This document shows positions 36,395 to 49,585 of a DNA stretch of 64,000 nucleotides, in pieces. A program made the translations under genes and the position numbers. Position 1 is the stretch's first letter, and each line of letters begins with the position of its first letter. The stretch comes from Trichobilharzia regenti (lineage: Eukaryota; Platyhelminthes; Trematoda; Strigeidida; Schistosomatidae): the NCBI GenBank assembly GCA_944472135.2, contig OX235263.1:83670721-83734720 (forward strand), read 5' to 3'. Under the pieces are notes generated by a model. That model ran no database searches, was not told the DNA's origin, and saw only the letters and a program-made list of their open reading frames with translations.

Positions 36395-39236
36395 GTTTTA
36401 TGAGACCGAAAAAAACGAAATGACGCTGGCAAGTCAAAGTCTTTGGGAAGCCGATGTGCATTCTCTCTATGAAAGCAAGAATAAGTATTAGGATGTGGAA
36501 TGTTCGTACAATATGCGAAGCTGGGAAAGCTGCCAAGGTCGCCAAAGAGATTAGAAAATACGGTATGGAAGTTCTAGGATTATGTGACAGCAAGTAGAAT
36601 GGACGTAGACTATGCAAGTTGTCAAATGGAGAGTCAGTAATCTACTGCTGTCATCAAGAAGAGAGCCACAACCCCACTAAGGCTGTGCTTATCATAGTGT
36701 CACCAACAGCAGTCAAAGCACTTATGCAGTGAAAACCACTCGTCTCCAGCATTGCAACAACAATATCCAACTCAAAAGGAAGTAAGGTCAAAATTTTCCA
36801 CTGCTATATACATACAAACAACGCGGGACAATGGAAAGATTTTTATAGACAACAAAAACATCCCAAATGGTGACATCAAAGTCCTAACGGGGAGCATGAA
36901 TATTAACCAAAAAACAGACAGTATCAGAGGAGAATTCATCATCCGTCGAGAGGCTCTCGAATAAATCAGTGATAACGCAGAATTCTAAGCAGACTTCGAA
37001 GCATGATATAGTGAATGGAGACAGCACGAAAAAGGACAAGCATGTAAACAAACCAACAATGATTTCCCCACCAAACACAGCAAGAACAAGATATAATTTT
37101 TCTCAATCTCGAGAATTGGGGACACTCTGACGAAGACAAACTCGAGAAGCGAAGCAGATGTTGACTTGCACAATGATCCAGTGTAAACAAACTGAAAGAT
37201 CAAGCTGAAGACTTGCATAAAATTTGAAGACTGAAAGATGAAACCACAAAACACCCCTTCACAGCACGCATCAAAGCAAAGTTCGAGACACTATCTAGAA
37301 TCACTAAGGAAACCCCTGCACAGAGACATTAGAACTCTCTAAAACCTATGTTCAAGGAAACCTCTTCAAGCATTCTAGGAAGCAAGAAGAGGCGAGACAA
37401 AGAATATCTCACAACGAACACATGGCAGGTAACAGAAGAGAGCAGACGAGAATGGCGAAACAGAAGGTGAACCGATGCAAAGATGGACAAGAGAAGGAGA
37501 AGCTGAGTTCAGTCTACAAAGCTATGAACATAAAATTAAAGAAGACGGCTAGGAAAGACAAAACAAAATCTTACAACACACTGGCTAGCAACTGAAGCAG
37601 AACAGGCTGCAGGCGGAAGCGACTCCAGAACACTATATCAGATAACCAGGTCTCCATCCTGGAAGAGATCAACCCAGATGCCGAAAGCCATAAGAGCTGG
37701 TTAGGGGAACTTCATTACGAAAGACTAGAGGCAAATAGAACAGTGGGTTGATTGATCACTTCAAAGGGCTCTTGAATCGACCACCACTGGCAGCTTGTCC
37801 CGAAATACCACCAACAGCACACACGGATATGCCTGTCAGTCGACAACAATCCCTCAACGAAAGCAGAGGTCTTGAATGCAATCAAGCCACTGACGTCCGA
37901 GAAGGCAGCAGGACCGGACGGAAATCCCCTGCAGCATTGAAGACGAACCCAGAGACCCGAGTGGATATGCTCACACCACTATCGCAAACCATGTAGAAGG
38001 AAGGAAAGGTGCCCACCGATTGAAAGAAAGGCTACCTTGTCAAGATAACAAAGAAGAGCTTCTGAAAAAACTGGCGCCGAATCACGCTCTTATCCATGCC
38101 AAGTGAAATACGAAGTCGAATCATCTTGCAGAGAATAAAATATGCACTGGATGCAAAACTCCGCCCCACCACCAGAATAAGCTGGATTCAGGCAAGGCAA
38201 ATAATGTTCTCATCGAATTGCAACTATACACATCGTCGTCACAGAACAAAGCATAGAATGACAGTGAAATCTATCTATCTATCTATCTCAACTTCATTGC
38301 CTTCGAAAAGGCCGTCGACAGACAGTGTTGATCGAGAAGTAGTTTGGAAACTATTTCAGCACTATAGCGCGCTGTGACCAAATCTGTATCAGCCTCATTC
38401 AACCTATGGGTATATGACAATGCCGTGTGTCTGGTGATCCGCAACGGAAAACCCAGCGAGGCGTTCGAAGTGAATACAGGAGTAAGACAAGTCTGGCTGG
38501 TTGGCTGATGCCTGACTATTATCACCGATGATATTCCCAGCTGTGGTGAACTGACTGGATTAGGCGGCAGATTGTATGTGGTGAGCGAGACGACAGGAAT
38601 ACGCTGGACGACCGATGAGGAGACTCTAGGAGATCTGGATTTCGTGTCTGAATGATTTATGACTGATGTCACACAAACTCGAAGACTTGTAAGCAGACGA
38701 GAACCAACAAGCTGGCTGAAGAGGCGAGTAGCGAAATCAGGACTGCAGGTGAACACAGAGATGCACGGAGGTGATGCGGATAACCAACCAACCAACCAAC
38801 CAACTAACAGCAACAACAATCAGCACCAGTCACTATCAACAGAATAAATTTGAAAGCCGTCACTTCCTTCCCTTGTCCACAAAGTCAACATCGTTTCAAC
38901 TACAGGTTAGGTGATCGGATGAAGATGTCAAAGCCAGTCAGACAGCCACAGTCGGAAAGGCAAGACACACCATCAACCTGAAACCAGTTTCGAAATCGTC
39001 TGCACTCACTCAGCCAGTATAAACAACAGGATTCGGATTCTGTTCAACACAAATGTGAAGTCAGTCAGTCACTTCTTCTATATGGGTCAGAAACTTGCAC
39101 TGTGTGTCACGAAAGGCATTTCCAACAAGCCATTGCAGACTTTCATCAACAGATGCCTTCAATTTCGTTCACTTCGCTGGTTGGCTGCATACTGAAGATC
39201 AACTCACCGGGCGGTCGGCCGATTAGAAACAATTAC
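36395..39236 (+). mobile_element. Decayed RTE-clade element, nearly full span
   Basis: It starts with the endonuclease N-terminus (M-K-A-R-I-S-I-R-M-W-N-V-R-T at about 36470-36510). A degraded endonuclease (to about 37000), reverse transcriptase remnants (LNRPPLAACPEIPPT at 37785), a short CTAT array (38271-38289), FEKA with the 4-nt duplication, and thumb remnants follow. It stops at 39236 without the final C-terminal domain or tail. From about 37396 onward it is nearly identical to the minus-strand copy 45131-48290, while upstream of that point the two differ clearly. Every frame is broken. Confidence 0.85.
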
Positions 39237-39239
39237 TAA

Positions 39240-40860
39240 CGTACAACCACAGTGTGAGTTATTTTTCATTTTTACTTGTTCTTCAAGACACACTGAACAT
39301 TTCTATGTGTTATCGTCATGCAGGAATGTTCAACTTTCCAAAACAAATGATTTCTTATGCAGACAAATAATGATGAGATAGATCAACATTGAAATTCATA
39401 AGTCTAACCTCAATTAACTATTATTTAGAGGTTAGACTGAATTCATATTTTTAATACATTTCATACCAGTGGACAAAATCACTATTGAGTCACACATTCG
39501 AAGAAGGAAAAGTGAAAGATGTTATTTGTAGAATAAATTTATAATAGCAGTTTGCCGATAGCGCATGCGTGCTGATTCATCAGAATAATGTCGTATAATG
39601 ACGAAGTTGAATAAAATGCACTTACTACATGAGAGCAGATAAAAATAACGCTAACTTGATATAATTTTTTGCCACAAAACATTCATATTTCAACATATTC
39701 ACTGTTTTGGTTTGGTGCTCAAAGTAGTAATATCAGCAGGAACAATGGCTTTAGTCTCAACAGTACTTTTATACACAGTAGAGAATTTTCGGTGTCTTAT
39801 TTACTCCTTGCTGTGTATCTTTAATTAGTACATTTATCCACAATACATCATTCGACGCAGTATAGTTCGAGTGAAAAGAGCTCTAACCGCCTACGGTTTT
39901 GTTACTTCATGCCTGGCGGTGTATTGAAATCCACTCGAAAATACACCTGAATACAGATTGTTCTTCAAGGACATAATAAGTTAAAGTGAAGTGAGATAAA
40001 GTCAATTCCAGTCATTATGCTCTGTGGAGAATTAGGTAGCTGAATGTTTTAAATAGTCTGCCTCAGTTTTGAAACAGACTGATAAAATAGCTTACAGTGA
40101 GGGCATAATTATCGGATCAGAAAAGGAGCCAGAGTATGTGCATCGTTCTCTGATCGGAATCAGATGTGTCCGATGGTGCATGAAATTGCATCTACACAAG
40201 AGGAGAAAAGACTTAAAGCAATTACTGTATGATTATGTTGTGTCCGTGCATTTGTAAAATTTTACAGCAACAACCAACTGACGGAAAATGACCTTCACTT
40301 TACCGTCTTGTCCTCATTCATTAAAAATCCAACCAGGCCTCTATACGCCTTCAAGGCCCTGCAAGTACATTGCATGCATCCCTGTTAATTGTCTACTGCG
40401 ATATAGTTCACCAATATCGTATGTGTGGCATGTTGACGATACTGATCCCACTTACTTCTATTAATGAACAACAGATGAACGCAATGATCTACAGTGAATA
40501 AACTTCTTACCATTCAAGCAACAGTTCAAATCTTAAATTGCTGGTATGTGTCATGTCTAAAAGCATAGGCTACCTTATTATTATTTGCATGGTAGATGGA
40601 ATCACAGGGTCAAAGACTTAAATGTACCAAATGGAGTGAAACGGAATAATTGTTTGGGAAGCCACCCCCACAACAATCTAATCACAATATTCATAATAAT
40701 TTAGGTCTTTCAACTAACTTTGTAATTATTATCCATTTGCCTTCTAGACTGTACATCGTTGTTCTCACAAGTGACATCATATGCTGGCTTGATCCTTATT
40801 ATTTGTCTTTGTCCCCGTTGAATCTCTAATTTTAATGCTTCTATTTGTGGTTGCGTCGTG
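39240..40860. other. Intron sequence, no gene recognised
   Basis: Part of the 13.2 kb intron between exons 49270-49585 and 35839-36093. The short open frame at 40069-40257 has no splice context or recognisable motif. No repeat relationship was found inside the window. Confidence 0.45.
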
Positions 40861-40864
40861 ATAG

Positions 40865-41410
40865 TGTATTGTCTTACGGTTGCGATTTTGTTTGTGTGAA
40901 TCAAGATAGTTCTGACCTTGGGCTGTTTGCGGAGAGCGTTGGTGTGATTCTTGTGGACAGAGTTTTGATACCATCTTGTTGGGAATATTAGTTGCCTCTA
41001 AGGTATTTATTAGTTGCATTCTGATTAACTAATTTAGTTCTATGGTACTTGTTTTGTATTTAGAAATCTACCTTGGCTCTATAGCTACCTAACGACACTG
41101 TTGAGGCAGTTTTTAGTTGTTTTTCGATTACAACTTGATTCCACACTGTATTTTTGGTAAAAGTATGGAATTTTCAGCATGGATATCGGTAGCCCAAATT
41201 TTGCGAGCCGACCATAGATATCAGGTGTGTTTTTGATGTTATTACTGTTTAACAGAACCACATAGATTAATCGACGAATAATCGTCTTTTTGTTGTCTTT
41301 GGAGCGTTTTGTGACTGTGAATATCTCAAGGAAATTTCAAAAAGCTATACAGTAGAAGGCAAACGTGGATGTCCTGAGCTCAGATCACAAAGACTCATCT
41401 GTGGTCTTTA
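40865..41410 (+). repeat. Dispersed repeat family E, copy 2
   Basis: Longer relative of 29600-29960 in the same orientation. It is non-coding and the family is unidentified. Confidence 0.5.
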
Positions 41411-41832
41411 CAAGGAGTGCATGCATACTCACTCTATCTTCATGCCGTCAGACGTAAATCTTGTAATTACATAATTTTTCCTCCTTATTATCTCTCACTC
41501 ACCTTCAAGACTACTGATTAGTCCTATTACTGGCAATTATTTGTTACTTAACCTGTCGACTTTTTATAACAGTACTGAAATGTATCCTGGTGGTTTAGGT
41601 CGAAACAATAATGCATAGCCTTAGTTGGTTTGTCTCCTTATCTCTGCATGTATTAAGTGAAGAAATAAAAATAAGTCGAGGTTTTGAGGTCAAACTTTCC
41701 TAGCCTACCTATTCTAACATTTATAAACACGTAAGGTTTTAATCACAACCATTTTAAGCTGCTTTTTATCACATTATAACTAATTCGTTTGTTTTAATTC
41801 ATGGAAAATACTCATCCAGACGTAAATATGAG

Positions 41833-42232
41833 AACAAAAAGTTCATCGAAGAGTCCTTTTTCGGAGACTTCATTCATTTGACACTTCTAGGTGTATCTAA
41901 CAATTTACTTGCTAATGTGCAGCCGGATATATAGGTCATTCAATGCGCGTTTTATCCAAAAGAGTCAAACAACATTATACTACTTGGCTACGGAAAGGTG
42001 AAAGGGGATCAGTAAGGAGTGGTATAACTGAACATATATTCAACAGTGGTCACTCCGTATACAAGAAGAATTTATTCAAAGTAATCTACAAAGTCAAAAG
42101 AAGCCTACCAAAACAACAGGTATGTTTCCATATAACTTGCATTGCCAAGGCTTTAGCAATCCGGATAGAAGATCCTGAAATATCTACACAGGAGAAACTT
42201 CTCCAACACCTCTTTCTGCCTTGGGTATAATT
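41833..42232 (+). pseudogene. PLE C-terminal fragment preceded by an inverted PLE end
   Basis: From 41943 the plus strand encodes R-V-L-S-K-R-V-K-Q-H-Y-T-T-W-L-R-K-G, then SGITEHIFNSGHSV and a C-terminal A-L-A-I-R-I-E-D-P-E-I plus QHLFLPWV, the end of a PLE GIY-YIG protein. The first half of the domain is missing. Directly upstream, 41833-41880 is the PLE 3'-end word (TTCATCGAAGAGTCC) in the opposite orientation. The same head-to-head layout, on a larger scale, forms the inverted repeats at 30651-35258. Confidence 0.78.
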
Positions 42233-42377
42233 CCATGTTCGACTATTTTGTTGATAATACTGTTTGAAATTTCAGATGATATTTTAGTAGCACCTTTTTC
42301 TTAACCAACCATTTATTAACTCTTTCTACCTTTTACATAATTTACTTTGAACAAGTGTATTCATTCGCTTTCACTGA

Positions 42378-45125
42378 TATTATTATTATTGTATCCTTTA
42401 GTTCATAGAGGAGCATAGGGCTTCAGCCGCGCACCTCCATTGCCTTATGTTTTCTGACAACATTTTCACCCCGCTCAAGGTCTGTCCAGATGCTTTCATC
42501 TCCTCCTCGCATGACCTCCTCCAAGTCACCCTTGGACGACCAACTCGCCGCCACCCTTTCGGGTTCCACTCGAGCAATGGCTTGTCTAGTGATGTCACTT
42601 GATGGTTTCTTCAGCGTATGACCAATCCATCTCCATTTCTTCCTGCCTATTTGTTTCACAATCGGTTCCTGATTGGTTCGCTCCCAGAGATCCCTGTTGC
42701 TGATCTTTTCTGGTTGGCCATCTGATCTTGAGTATTGAACGAAGACAGCTGTTAATGAAGGTCTGAAGTTTGTTTGAGATGCTCTTTATGACTCGCCAAG
42801 TCTCTGATCCGTATAGTAGCACTGACTTTACATTGGAGTTGAAAATCCGGATGTTATTTTTGATGGTGAGTGCTGTTGATCTCCACACAGACTTAAGAGT
42901 AGTGAAAGCTTGTCTTGCTTTTCCGATTCTGGCTTTGATATCCTCGTCAGTTCCGCCTGTAGTTGAAACGATGCATCCCAAGTAGGTAAAGGAGGTTGTT
43001 TCTTTCAGGTCCCTCCAATTTATGCTGATTGTTGTCTGTTGTTGTTGTTGTTGATGTTGGCTAGGAATCTTCATCACCTCTGTTTTATCTATGTTCACGT
43101 GAAGTCCTATCTTCGATGCTTCTTCTGCTAACTTGTTGCTTTTCACGTGCATATCTTCCAGTTTGTGGGAAATCAGACATATATCACCGGCGAAGTCCAG
43201 ATCCTCCAAATTTTTTGTGTGGGTCCATCTTATGCCTGTTTCCTCGTTGCCCGCAGTCTGTCGCATTATCCAACCTACTGCAGTCAGAAAAATCATTGGC
43301 GATAGTAGGCAGCCTTGTCTTACTCCCGTCTTCATTTCAAAGGCTTCCGTAAGTTTCCCGCTGTGGACTACTTGGCATACAGCGTCGTCATACAACTGTT
43401 GGATGAGATGTTTAATTGTCGATGGGACCCCGTAGTAGCGAAGTAGTTGCCAAATCACCTCTCGATCGACGCTGTCGAAGGCCTTTTCAAAGTCGACGAA
43501 GTTGAGATAGATAGGTGACTGCCATTCCAAGCTTTGTTCAATGATGATCTGTAGTGTGATGATTTGTTCAATACATGACTTGTTTCTCCTGAATTCAGCC
43601 TATTCCGGACGAAGTTTTTGATCCAGGGTTTGTTTGATTCTCTCCAGGATGATTCGGCTTAGTATTTTGCTTGGAATGGACAGGAGGATAATTCCGCGCC
43701 AGTTTTTACATTGACTCAAGTCTCCTTTCTTTGGCAGTTTGAATAAGTATCCTTTCTTCCAATCCTCGGGTACTTTACCCTCTTTCCACGCTTTCTCCAG
43801 CAGTGGCGTCATCAAGTCCGCTGTTGTCTCTGGGTCTATTTTCAAAGCTTCTTCTGGGATTCCATCTGGTCCCGCTACTTTTCCAGATTTTAGCATCTTG
43901 ATGGCATTCAGAACTTCTGATTTCGTAGAGGGGTCAATGTTCACTGGTAGTTCTGCTTCCGTCGGTGGCATTTTTGGGCGCGTTGTAGGTGGCGGATGAT
44001 TTAGAAGTCTTTTGAAGTGTTCAGCCCAGTGCTTTCTCTGTTCCACCTCTTTGGTGATTGACTTTCCATTGTCGTCCTTTATTGGCTTAATCTGTGTCGA
44101 ACGTTTGCCCGAAAGGTGCCTAGTTGTTTGGTAGAGTGTGGCGAGGCCTCCTTTGCCTGTAGCTTGTTCTGCTTCGTTCGCCATGGTTTCATAATATTAT
44201 CTTTTGTCTTCCCTGGCACTCTTCTTCACTCTTTTGTTCAGTGTATTGTAGCTTGCATTCACCTCCTGTTTGTGTTGCTCGTCGGTGCACTGGATAATCT
44301 TTTGTTTCAGTGTCCACTGTTTGTCCTGTCTCCTTTTACTGCCTAGAACGTCCATGCAGGTTTGACTCTACACTGCTTTCAGGTTGTCCCAGTGGTTTTC
44401 AATGCTGATCTCTTCTCTAGTGTTGATTTGTGTCTCGGCTTTTTCCCTTATGTTTGCAGTGAAGATGTCCTTTGTATCCTGGTCCTTCAGTTTTTGAGTA
44501 TTGAACTTGGCTTGTGGTCTATCTGCAGCTCCTGTTTCTTTGAAAGCTTTTAATTTGATTTGGATAGTCCCTTGTACGAGATAGTGGTCTGAGTCAACAT
44601 CTGCTCCTCTTCTTACTTTTGTGTCCAGTAGGCTGCGCCTCCACTTCCCTGAGCAGCATTGAGATGAAGTCGATTTGGTTTTTGGTTTGCCCGTCTGGTG
44701 ACACCCATGTAGCCTTGTGGATATCTTTGTGCTTGTATACACTGCCACCAATCACTAGTTCGTTGAAGGCGCAGAAGTCGGCGAAGAGTTCTCCGTTTTC
44801 ATTCATTTCCCCGAGAGCTTCTCTACCCATGATGAGTTCCCTTCCTGTATTGTCTGGTCCCAGTTTGGCGTTCGTGTCTCCCATTAGTATTTTCATGTCG
44901 CCAGCTGGAGCATTGTCCATTGTTGCCTGTAGTTGTCTGCAGAATTCTTCTTTCTTTTCGAAGTCTGCGTTGTTTGTGGGTGCATAACATTGTATGATTG
45001 ACACTTTCCTTCCTTTGGAGTTGAATCTGGCGGTCATTATCCTGGACGAAATCGCCTCCCATTGCATAAGGGCTTTCGTTGCCGTTGGTGACATCATGAT
45101 AGCCACGCCCTCGGTGTGCGTGTGG
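42378..45125 (-). pseudogene. RTE-clade (SR2-like) retrotransposon, best-preserved copy
   Basis: Minus-strand element, 5'-truncated inside the endonuclease. From 45125 downward: endonuclease part (VAIMMSPTATKAL, QCYAPTN, GDTNAKLG, NQIDFISM), linker, reverse transcriptase fingers (KVAGPDGIPEEALK, LPKKGDLSQCKNWRGI), motif A in PIYLNFVDFEKAFDSVDRE, GVRQGCLLSP, then DFAGDICLIS where the family has FADD. A polyQ run (SQHQQQQQQTT), a YLGCIVS thumb and the C-terminal RRVGRPR/WRCAAEALC tract follow. The 3' tail is an AAT repeat (42378-42390). Defects are one frameshift near 44640, in-frame stops near 44368, 44200 and 43600, and the catalytic Asp changed to Gly. The RTE name follows the single-ORF layout and tail type. 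Confidence 0.9.
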
Positions 45126-45130
45126 TTATA

Positions 45131-48100
45131 TTATTATTATTCCCTTGCATTCCGAGTGAAATATAGGGCTTCTCCAACACATCTCCAGTATGTTCCGTTT
45201 CCTGAAGTCCCCTTCAGCTGGGTCCAGGATTGGCCAAACTCTCTCACCTCTTCCTCACACGATCTCCTCCATGCCACCCTCACACCGACGACCCACTCGT
45301 CGTTTCCCATTTGCATTCCAGTCAACGGCCTGGCGTGAGATGTCATTCGGCAACCTCCTCAATGCACGCCCGATCCATCTCCACGTTCTCTTACATATAT
45401 GTTGAACGATCGGCTCTCGATTCTTGGTTGGTTCCCATAGTTTCTTGCTGCATATTCTCTCCGGCTGATTGAACTTCAGTAGGAGGCGAAGGCAGTTGTC
45501 GTTGAAAGTCTGCAATGGCTTGTTTGAAATGCCTTTCGTGACACACAGTGCAAGTTTCTGACCCATATAGAAGAAGTGACTGACTGACTTCACATTTGTG
45601 TTGAACAGAATCCGAATCCTGTTGTTTATACTGGCTGAGTGAGTGCAGAAGATTTCGAAACTGGTTTCAGGTTGATGGTGTGTCTTGCCTTTCCGACTGT
45701 GGCTGTCTGACTGGCTTTGACATCTTCATCCGATCACCTAACCTGTAGTTGAAACGATGTTGACTTTGTGGACAAGGGAAGGAAGTGACGGCTTTCAAAT
45801 TTATTCTGTTGATAGTGACTGGTGCTGATTGTTGTTGCTGTTAGTTGGTTGGTTGGTTGGTTGGTTATCCGCATCACCTCCGTGCATCTCTGTGTTCACC
45901 TGCAGTCCTGATTTCGCTACTCGCCTCTTCAGCCAGCTTGTTGGTTCTCGTCTGCTTACAAGTCTTCGAGTTTGTGTGACATCAGTCATAAATCATTCAG
46001 ACACGAAATCCAGATCTCCTAGAGTCTCCTCATCGGTCGTCCAGCGTATTCCTGTCGTCTCGCTCACCACATACAATCTGCCGCCTAATCCAGTCAGTTC
46101 ACCACAGCTGGGAATATCATCGGTGATAATAGTCAGGCATCAGCCAACCAGCCAGACTTGTCTTACTCCTGTATTCACTTCGAACGCCTCGCTGGGTTTT
46201 CCGTTGCGGATCACCAGACACACTGCATTGTCATATACCCATAGGTTGAATGAGGCTGATACAGATTTGGTCACAGCGCGCTATAGTGCTGAAATAGTTT
46301 CCAAACTACTTCTCGATCAACACTGTCTGTCGACGGCCTTTTCGAAGGCAATGAAGTTGAGATAGATAGATAGATAGATTTCACTGTCATTCTATGCTTT
46401 GTTCTGTGACGACGATGTGTATAGTTGCAATTCGATGAGAACATTATTTGCCTTGCCTGAATCCAGCTTATTCTGGTGGTGGGGCGGAGTTTTGCATCCA
46501 GTGCATATTTTATTCTCTGCAAGATGATTCGACTTCGTATTTCACTTGGCATGGATAAGAGCGTGATTCGGCGCCAGTTTTTTCAGAAGCTCTTCTTTGT
46601 TATCTTGACAAGGTAGCCTTTCTTTCAATCGGTGGGCACCTTTCCTTCCTTCTACATGGTTTGCGATAGTGGTGTGAGCATATCCACTCGGGTCTCTGGG
46701 TTCGTCTTCAATGCTGCAGGGGATTTCCGTCCGGTCCTGCTGCCTTCTCGGACGTCAGTGGCTTGATTGCATTCAAGACCTCTGCTTTCGTTGAGGGATT
46801 GTTGTCGACTGACAGGCATATCCGTGTGTGCTGTTGGTGGTATTTCGGGACAAGCTGCCAGTGGTGGTCGATTCAAGAGCCCTTTGAAGTGATCAATCAA
46901 CCCACTGTTCTATTTGCCTCTAGTCTTTCGTAATGAAGTTCCCCTAACCAGCTCTTATGGCTTTCGGCATCTGGGTTGATCTCTTCCAGGATGGAGACCT
47001 GGTTATCTGATATAGTGTTCTGGAGTCGCTTCCGCCTGCAGCCTGTTCTGCTTCAGTTGCTAGCCAGTGTGTTGTAAGATTTTGTTTTGTCTTTCCTAGC
47101 CGTCTTCTTTAATTTTATGTTCATAGCTTTGTAGACTGAACTCAGCTTCTCCTTCTCTTGTCCATCTTTGCATCGGTTCACCTTCTGTTTCGCCATTCTC
47201 GTCTGCTCTCTTCTGTTACCTGCCATGTGTTCGTTGTGAGATATTCTTTGTGGCGTCTCTTCCTTCTTCCTAGAACCGGTGTACACATTTCGTCAAATAT
47301 CGCCCTCAGTGAGTTCCAATGTTCTTCCACACAGGTTTCGTCAGTGATGCCACGTAGTGTGTCCGACTTTGCTCTGATACCTCTAGTGAAGATGTCGCTT
47401 GTAGTTTTATTTTTAATTTTTGGGATTTTGAACTTATATTACAGTCTGTCTCCATTTGCCTTCATGGATTTCAGGTTCCCCTTGAACTAGATGATGGTCT
47501 AAGCCCACATCTGCTCCCCTTCTCGGCTTCGTGTCCAGTAGATTGGCTGCGTCTCCACTTCCTTGAGCTATATTGAAATGAAGCCTATCTGGTTGGTGGT
47601 GTGTCTGTCAGGCGAAACCCACGTTGCTTTGTGTATATCCTTGTGCTTGTACACGCTCCCTCCGACGACCTAATCATTGAAAGCTCAGAAGTCTGAGAAT
47701 AATTCTCCGTTCTCATTCATTTCTCCGAGACGCAACCTCTCGACCCATGATGAGTTCTCTTCCTGTATTATCTGCTGCAGCCATTCGTATCGCCCATAAG
47801 GATTTCGATGTCTCCATCTGGGATGTTGTTCTTTACTGCTTGTAATTGTCTGTGAAAATCCACCTTCTTCTCTTTTTCCGCGTTGTTTGTAGGTGCGTAG
47901 CACTGAATAATCCTAACCTTCTTCCTTTTGAGTTGAATCCTGCTGTCATGATCCTGGATGACACTGGTTTTCACTGCATTAGGGATTTGGCTGCCACTGG
48001 TGATATCATGATAGCCACTTCCACGGTGTTTTCGCGGTTGTCGTCTGGTTGACCGGAGTAGACTATTGACTCTCCCGTTGACAATGCCAGTTCAAATCCA

Positions 48101-48290
48101 TTCCAATCTGCATTCTAAGATACCTAGTACTTCTAAGCCATTACTTCGCATCTCTTTGGCTATCTGGGCAGCCCTCCCAGTCTGCTATATTGTACGGACA
48201 TTCCTCATACCCATTCTTATTCTTGCTTTCATCGAGAGAAGACACATCGGCTGGGTGACTGGCTTCCCGAATACTTTCTTTCGCTAGCCA
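45131..48290 (-). mobile_element. Decayed RTE-clade element, full span, with AAT tail
   Basis: Minus-strand copy running from the endonuclease N-terminus (about 48240) to a 3' tail TTCACTCGGAATGCAAGGG plus AATAATAATA at 45131-45165. It has a short CTAT array (46361-46379), an AACC array (45845-45868) and the same 4-nt duplication as the other dead copies. Its 3' domain matches 3066-3500 almost exactly. Its tail directly abuts the truncated 5' end of the element at 42378-45125. Confidence 0.85.
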
Positions 48291-48589
48291 GCTGTGTCAT
48301 TTCGCCACTCCGGTTCGAGCGAAGAATTAGATTGTTGCTATTTGAAGTTTTTGTAATTTTAATATATTTTCTGTGTGTTGAAGTTTCTCTAGTAGTTTGA
48401 AAGATTTAGTGGTGTGAGCCAGTTGAATAGGCGTGGTTCGCCCTTTCACTGATATCCTATTTTTCTGGGCGTCCTTCATTTTACGTGACTTTTCTCAATA
48501 CAATTTGATTATTCATCACATTTTTAAACACTTTGACGACCTAAACAATAAGCCTAACTAATTTTTATTTTTGTTCGACAATCCTAGTG

Positions 48590-48783
48590 TGCACACAGAA
48601 AAGAATCTCATATAACTGCGATTGTACAGATAAGTCAATGAATTCGCCAAAGAGAGATTCTTCGTTGAATTCTTTGTCCTTATATTCAGTTATTTTACTC
48701 AAATTAATTTTTGGTCATTGAAGCCCTATATTCTACTCGAAACCCAAGGGAATAATATTAATAATAATAATAATAATAATAAT
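48590..48783 (+). repeat. PLE 3'-end remnant and an isolated RTE tail
   Basis: 48605-48690 matches the outward PLE end of inverted repeat 3 (GCGATTGTACAGATAAG, then AGAGATTCTTCGTTGAA). 48719-48783 is an isolated RTE 3' tail, GAAGCCCTATATTCTACTCG followed by AACCCAAGGGAATAA and an AAT run. Confidence 0.65.
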
Positions 48784-49269
48784 ATGCAGTCGATAACCGT
48801 GGTTTCGACTGAATCAAAGCAATAATTTTTACACACAGTGAATCAGAACAAAAAATTTTTTCAGCCACTGTAAATTTATTATCTAGTTAGTTAAAACAGC
48901 TTTCAGGAAGTAACCTCCTAATAAGAATAAATTGTTTAGTTTATGTGTGCTGGCCGTGAAAATGTGGAGTAAAGCTAGGCAAAAGCATAGCTTAATAAAT
49001 CTACTTAAAGCGACTGTTTTTGAGGGTCTATTCACAGTGAAACTGCCTCCAGGTGTATATAATTTTTGTGTAAACAGAGTCCCTTTGATGAAGAATGAAC
49101 ACTTAGTAGCAGTTGTTAGGTTAACTAGCAGTTGTAAAATAAAAATGTGAAATATAATAACTTTTGTGAATTTTCATAGATGCTGTCACTTTTAACCTGT
49201 TTCCTTTCAATAATAAACAAAATACAACACTGAAAGTAATTGTATCTTGAAGAGAAAGTAGATATATAC

Positions 49270-49585
49270 CTGGCAAGTCTTCATTCTCTGTATTTTCTCC
49301 AAGTGACTGAATTTCACTTTTATTCTGTAACAGACTATTCTGAATAGTATTTATTTTTCGTTTACAATGACCCTCTGAACACTTGTTCCCTGAAGAAATG
49401 TAATCAAAAGATGGACATTTGCCTGCGTCTTGATTACACATATTCTCGACATTATCTCCCAATGAACGGTATTTTCTTTTCATTGCTTTATCAAAATAGG
49501 TTCTATACAATACATCCAAGGGAATATTTGAAATCTCCTCAATTACTTGGGATACGAATTCACTGAAATCTCGAGATTTTGGTTC
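49270..49585 (-). CDS. Exon of the CW-PWWP gene: linker before the CW finger
   Basis: Acceptor TTTCCTGTTGCAG and donor CCAG|GTATAT give 105 codons plus one base, joining in phase to the CW exon at 36093. It begins EPKSRDFSEFVSQVIEEISN, continues LYRTYFDKAMKRKYRS (helical and basic), then has spaced cysteines (NMCNQDAGKC; NKCSEGHCKRK) and ends ENTENEDLP. I recognise no domain. Using this acceptor the exon starts in phase 0, which does not match the phase 1 end of 59085-59151, so an exon is missing or another site is used. Confidence 0.75.
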
